Shown: positions 15,951-18,303 of the stretch, piece by piece | How the letters are laid out: each line of letters begins with the position of its first letter | Numbering within the stretch: position 1 is the stretch's first letter | Origin: JBGAMH01 sp044222045 | GTDB lineage: Bacteria > Eisenbacteria > RBG-16-71-46 | Direction: 5' to 3' | Assembly: GCA_044222045.1 (NCBI GenBank) | Contig: JBGAOB010000065.1 | Coordinates: forward strand, 1-18,303 | DNA length: 18,303 nt | Position numbers and translations under genes: made by a program | The notes under the pieces: model-generated | Database searches by the model: none | What the model was told of the DNA's origin: nothing | What the model saw: the letters and a program-made list of their open reading frames with translations, nothing else

Positions 15951-15966
15951 GCAGGATGCCCCCTGC
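15951..15966 (-). terminator. Possible weak terminator of the SpoIIE-phosphatase gene
   Basis: GCAGG and CCTGC form a 5-bp stem with a 6-base loop about 50 bases after the phosphatase stop. On the minus strand ACGCCTTGTTGC follows. The short stem and broken T-run make this uncertain, and read-through into the operon is possible. Confidence 0.25.
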
Positions 15967-16017
15967 GGCCGTCTCTCGAGCGGAGCGGTTGCCGGATCGA
16001 GGAACCCGGACCGGGGG

Positions 16018-18303
16018 TCAGCGCCGCCGGGCCACCAGCACCGTGATGTCGTCCGCCGGCCCGGATTCGCCCTCGAACGCGCGGACTTCCCGGACGATCC
16101 CGTTCGCGAGCGCCTCGCACGACTCGGCCCGCCTGCGCTTCATGCACTCGACGAGCCGCTCTTCGCCCCACTGCTCGCCCGTGGCGTCGGCGCCCTCGGT
16201 GACGCCGTCGGTGTAGAGCACCAGCAGGTCGCCGGGGGCGAGGTCGGCCGTGCCGCTCTCGAACGGCGAGTCGGCGAGGATGCCCAGGATCAGCCCGCCG
16301 GCGGAGAGCATCTCCACGTCGCCGTTCGCGCGCAGCAGCACGGGCGGGTTGTGGCCGGCGTTGGCGTACACGAAACGCCCGCTCGCGCCTTCCAGGAAGC
16401 CCACGAACGCGGTCACGAACTTGCCCGGGTCGACGCTGCGGTGGAGGAAGTTGTTCAGCCGCGACGCCACGCCCGACGGGTCGGTCACGGCGGCGTCCTG
16501 GCTCATCAGCGACGCCCGGAACGCGGACATCAGCAGCGCCGCCGGCACGCCCTTGCCGGACACGTCGGCGATCACCATCAGCACGCGGTCGCCGCCCACG
16601 GGAATGTGGTCGTAGTAGTCGCCGCCGATCTCGCGCGCCGACTCGGTGTGCCCGGCGATCTCCAGCCCGGCCACGTCGGGCGGGTGGGAGGGCAGCAGGC
16701 GCGCCTGGATCCGGCGGGCCACGTCGAGCTCGCTCTCGAGCCGGGCGCGCTCGTGTTCGGCCTCGCGCGCGCGTTCCAGCCCCTCGGCCATGCGGTTGAA
16801 CTGGCGTGCGGTGTCCCACAGTTCGTCGTCGCCCTTCACGTCGATGCGGTGCGACAGTTCGCCCGCGCCGATCGCCGCGGCCGCGCGGCGCAGCGCTCCG
16901 GTGGCCTGGGCGATGCTTCGCCCCATGCCGCCGACCATCGCGAAGTTGAACGCCGCCACGGGCAGCAGCAGCACGAGCAGGCCCATCAGGATCGCGAGCG
17001 GGATCAGCGTGAGCGGGTTGTCGCGCGTGTTCGCCCACAGGCCGCTCACCGTCTGTCGCAGCGGCACCGAGGAGGCGACCGTCAGCTCGGTGGGCGTCCA
17101 CTCGGTGCCGACCACGCTCACCGATCGCAGCATCGCCTGTCCGACCCAGCCCGAGCCCTCGACGTCGCTCGCCTGCGGGCCCGTCTCGAACGTGTCCGTG
17201 GCCGTGCTCACCACGATCGCACCCTGCGGGCGATTGCGGCGGTCGGCCCGCACGGCGGAGTCCGGAACCCCCAGGGCGCGCGTCCACCGCCGCAACGTGG
17301 CCACGCGGGCCGAGTCGGAACCGCGAAGGACTTCGCCGTGCGTGACGAGGCTCTCGCGAACCGCGTCCTCGAGTTCGTCCGCGTCCATGCCCGCGGGCAG
17401 TTGTTCCTGCAGGATCGAGAATCGGCCGACGCGCTGGCGCAGCTGCATCGCCGGACGGATCGCCGCGCCCGAAACGCGCGACGGCGTCGCGGCGAGCATC
17501 TCGCGCAGCGGCACCAGCCACACGGCGCCGAACTCGTGCGCTTCGTCGCGCGCCATGGCGCCGGCCCACTGGGTGGTGTCGATGAGTACGCCGCCGTGCA
17601 GCGGGATCGTGTCGCGCGCGGCGCACCAGCCGGCGACGGCGCGCTCCTCGGGGATCGACTCGCCGACCAGGCGCTCGACCCGGCCGGCGCGCACCAGCCA
17701 CACGCGCTGGTGCGGCCACTCGTCCGCGTGCCGCGAGGCCAGCCGGGTGAGTTGCCGGCGCGTGGTGCCGGTGTCGGCGACCGCGGTCGCCATGGCGCGC
17801 TGCGTCTGTTCCAGTTCGCGGTCGAACGCGCGTGCCGCCACCATCGCCCGGTCCATCCCGACGCCGAGCTGCGTGGTGATCAGCCAGAGCGCGATCGTGA
17901 TCGCGAGCGGCACGAGCACCACCAGCACGTGCGACAGGGCGAGGCGTCGCGACACGGTGCGGATGCCGAGGCTCGGATCGCGCACGAACGCCGCGAACGC
18001 GCGCACCGCCGTGAGCACCGCGAAGACGAGTCCGAACACCTGCACCCAGCGCGTCAGCTGGTACAGCGCGACGAGCGGGCCCGCTTCGGGAACCACCCGC
18101 TCGGCCGGCAGGCCGGGCACGCGGAAGACGAGCGCGGCGACCACGACGAGCGCGCCGAGCGCCGTGCGGAACAGCGCCACCGTGGACAGCCGGCGGCACC
18201 ACGCGAACGCGACGCCTCCCATCAGCGCCAGCGTGAGCGACGCCTGCCAGGCCGCGCCGGGCAACACGCCGAGAAGCACGGCGAACGCGAACAGCGGGCG
18301 CCG
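16018..18303 (-). CDS. Membrane HAMP-SpoIIE (PP2C-type) serine phosphatase, 5' end outside the window
   Basis: Predicted sensor phosphatase of the RsbU/SpoIIE type, which dephosphorylates anti-anti-sigma (STAS) proteins in partner-switching pathways. The frame is open to the window edge, so the start is missing; the GTG at 18279 has no special support. In order there are about four N-terminal hydrophobic segments, an extracytoplasmic region of roughly 300 residues after LWLITTQLG, a further membrane helix (LIPLAILMGLLVLLLP), a HAMP region (GELSHRIDVKGDDELWDTAR), a coiled coil (ERAREAEHERARLESELDVA) and a SpoIIE domain. The SpoIIE metal-binding and core motifs are intact: REIGGDYYDH, VIADVSGKGVPAALLM, YANAGHNPP, LYTDGVTEG and GPADDITVLV. 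No STAS or RsbW-like kinase gene is in the window, so the target is unknown. It reads toward the beta-helix operon with a 229-base gap. Confidence 0.93.
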   Translation of the reverse strand, partial: RRPLFAFAVLLGVLPGAAWQASLTLALMGGVAFAWCRRLSTVALFRTALGALVVVAALVFRVPGLPAERVVPEAGPLVALYQLTRWVQVFGLVFAVLTAVRAFAAFVRDPSLGIRTVSRRLALSHVLVVLVPLAITIALWLITTQLGVGMDRAMVAARAFDRELEQTQRAMATAVADTGTTRRQLTRLASRHADEWPHQRVWLVRAGRVERLVGESIPEERAVAGWCAARDTIPLHGGVLIDTTQWAGAMARDEAHEFGAVWLVPLREMLAATPSRVSGAAIRPAMQLRQRVGRFSILQEQLPAGMDADELEDAVRESLVTHGEVLRGSDSARVATLRRWTRALGVPDSAVRADRRNRPQGAIVVSTATDTFETGPQASDVEGSGWVGQAMLRSVSVVGTEWTPTELTVASSVPLRQTVSGLWANTRDNPLTLIPLAILMGLLVLLLPVAAFNFAMVGGMGRSIAQATGALRRAAAAIGAGELSHRIDVKGDDELWDTARQFNRMAEGLERAREAEHERARLESELDVARRIQARLLPSHPPDVAGLEIAGHTESAREIGGDYYDHIPVGGDRVLMVIADVSGKGVPAALLMSAFRASLMSQDAAVTDPSGVASRLNNFLHRSVDPGKFVTAFVGFLEGASGRFVYANAGHNPPVLLRANGDVEMLSAGGLILGILADSPFESGTADLAPGDLLVLYTDGVTEGADATGEQWGEERLVECMKRRRAESCEALANGIVREVRAFEGESGPADDITVLVARRR

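Noticed and set aside
10908..16046. Very long plus-strand open frame of about 1700 codons opposite the beta-helix and cohesin genes
   Set aside because: The translation is His/Arg/Val-rich without domains or a signal peptide, a usual antisense artefact of GC-rich DNA. The minus strand carries clear families with ribosome binding sites.

Overview
The window is very GC-rich, and five of its secreted proteins end in, or once ended in, a C-terminal FlgD-Ig / type-A sorting-like domain (pattern NPxRG ... DVxGRxV ... GxYxxR). Together with cohesin and dockerin modules, giant beta-helix surface proteins and a divergent membrane pyrophosphatase, this points to a free-living Gram-negative bacterium of the FCB superphylum. 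Candidatus Eisenbacteria or a relative is my best guess, inferred from protein architecture only. No rRNA, tRNA, CRISPR array or transposase is visible.

Layout. (1) 14-4148, minus strand: two tandem, overlapping, paralogous secreted alpha/beta hydrolases with GxSMGG nucleophile motifs, an N-terminal Fn3-like part and a C-terminal sorting-like domain. A promoter-like sequence sits immediately before the first of the pair. (2) 4336-5462, plus strand: two small lipoproteins overlapping by 4 bp. The first appears to start at a non-canonical ATC codon, or its ATG has been miscalled. (3) 5485-5516: a strong hairpin between the convergent lipoprotein and hppA units. (4) 5532-7937, minus: hppA, a divergent membrane proton/sodium pyrophosphatase with its own leader and candidate promoter. 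(5) 8195-15788, minus: a three-gene operon. In order of transcription it holds a 1579-residue beta-helix protein with six repeats and a dockerin, then a three-cohesin scaffold-like protein, then a single-cohesin protein. A 12-bp-stem hairpin closes it. (6) 16018-18303, minus: a membrane-bound HAMP-SpoIIE phosphatase, cut by the window edge.

The most interesting unit is the cohesin/dockerin operon. Its three secreted proteins carry complementary cohesin and dockerin modules and all seem built for the same export or anchoring route, so they may form a small non-cellulosomal surface assembly. The middle gene carries a one-base frameshift near 9160. This destroys its sorting domain and, by chance, joins its reading frame to the next gene, so the sequence as given reads as one 945-residue protein. 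The frameshift could be real or a sequencing error.
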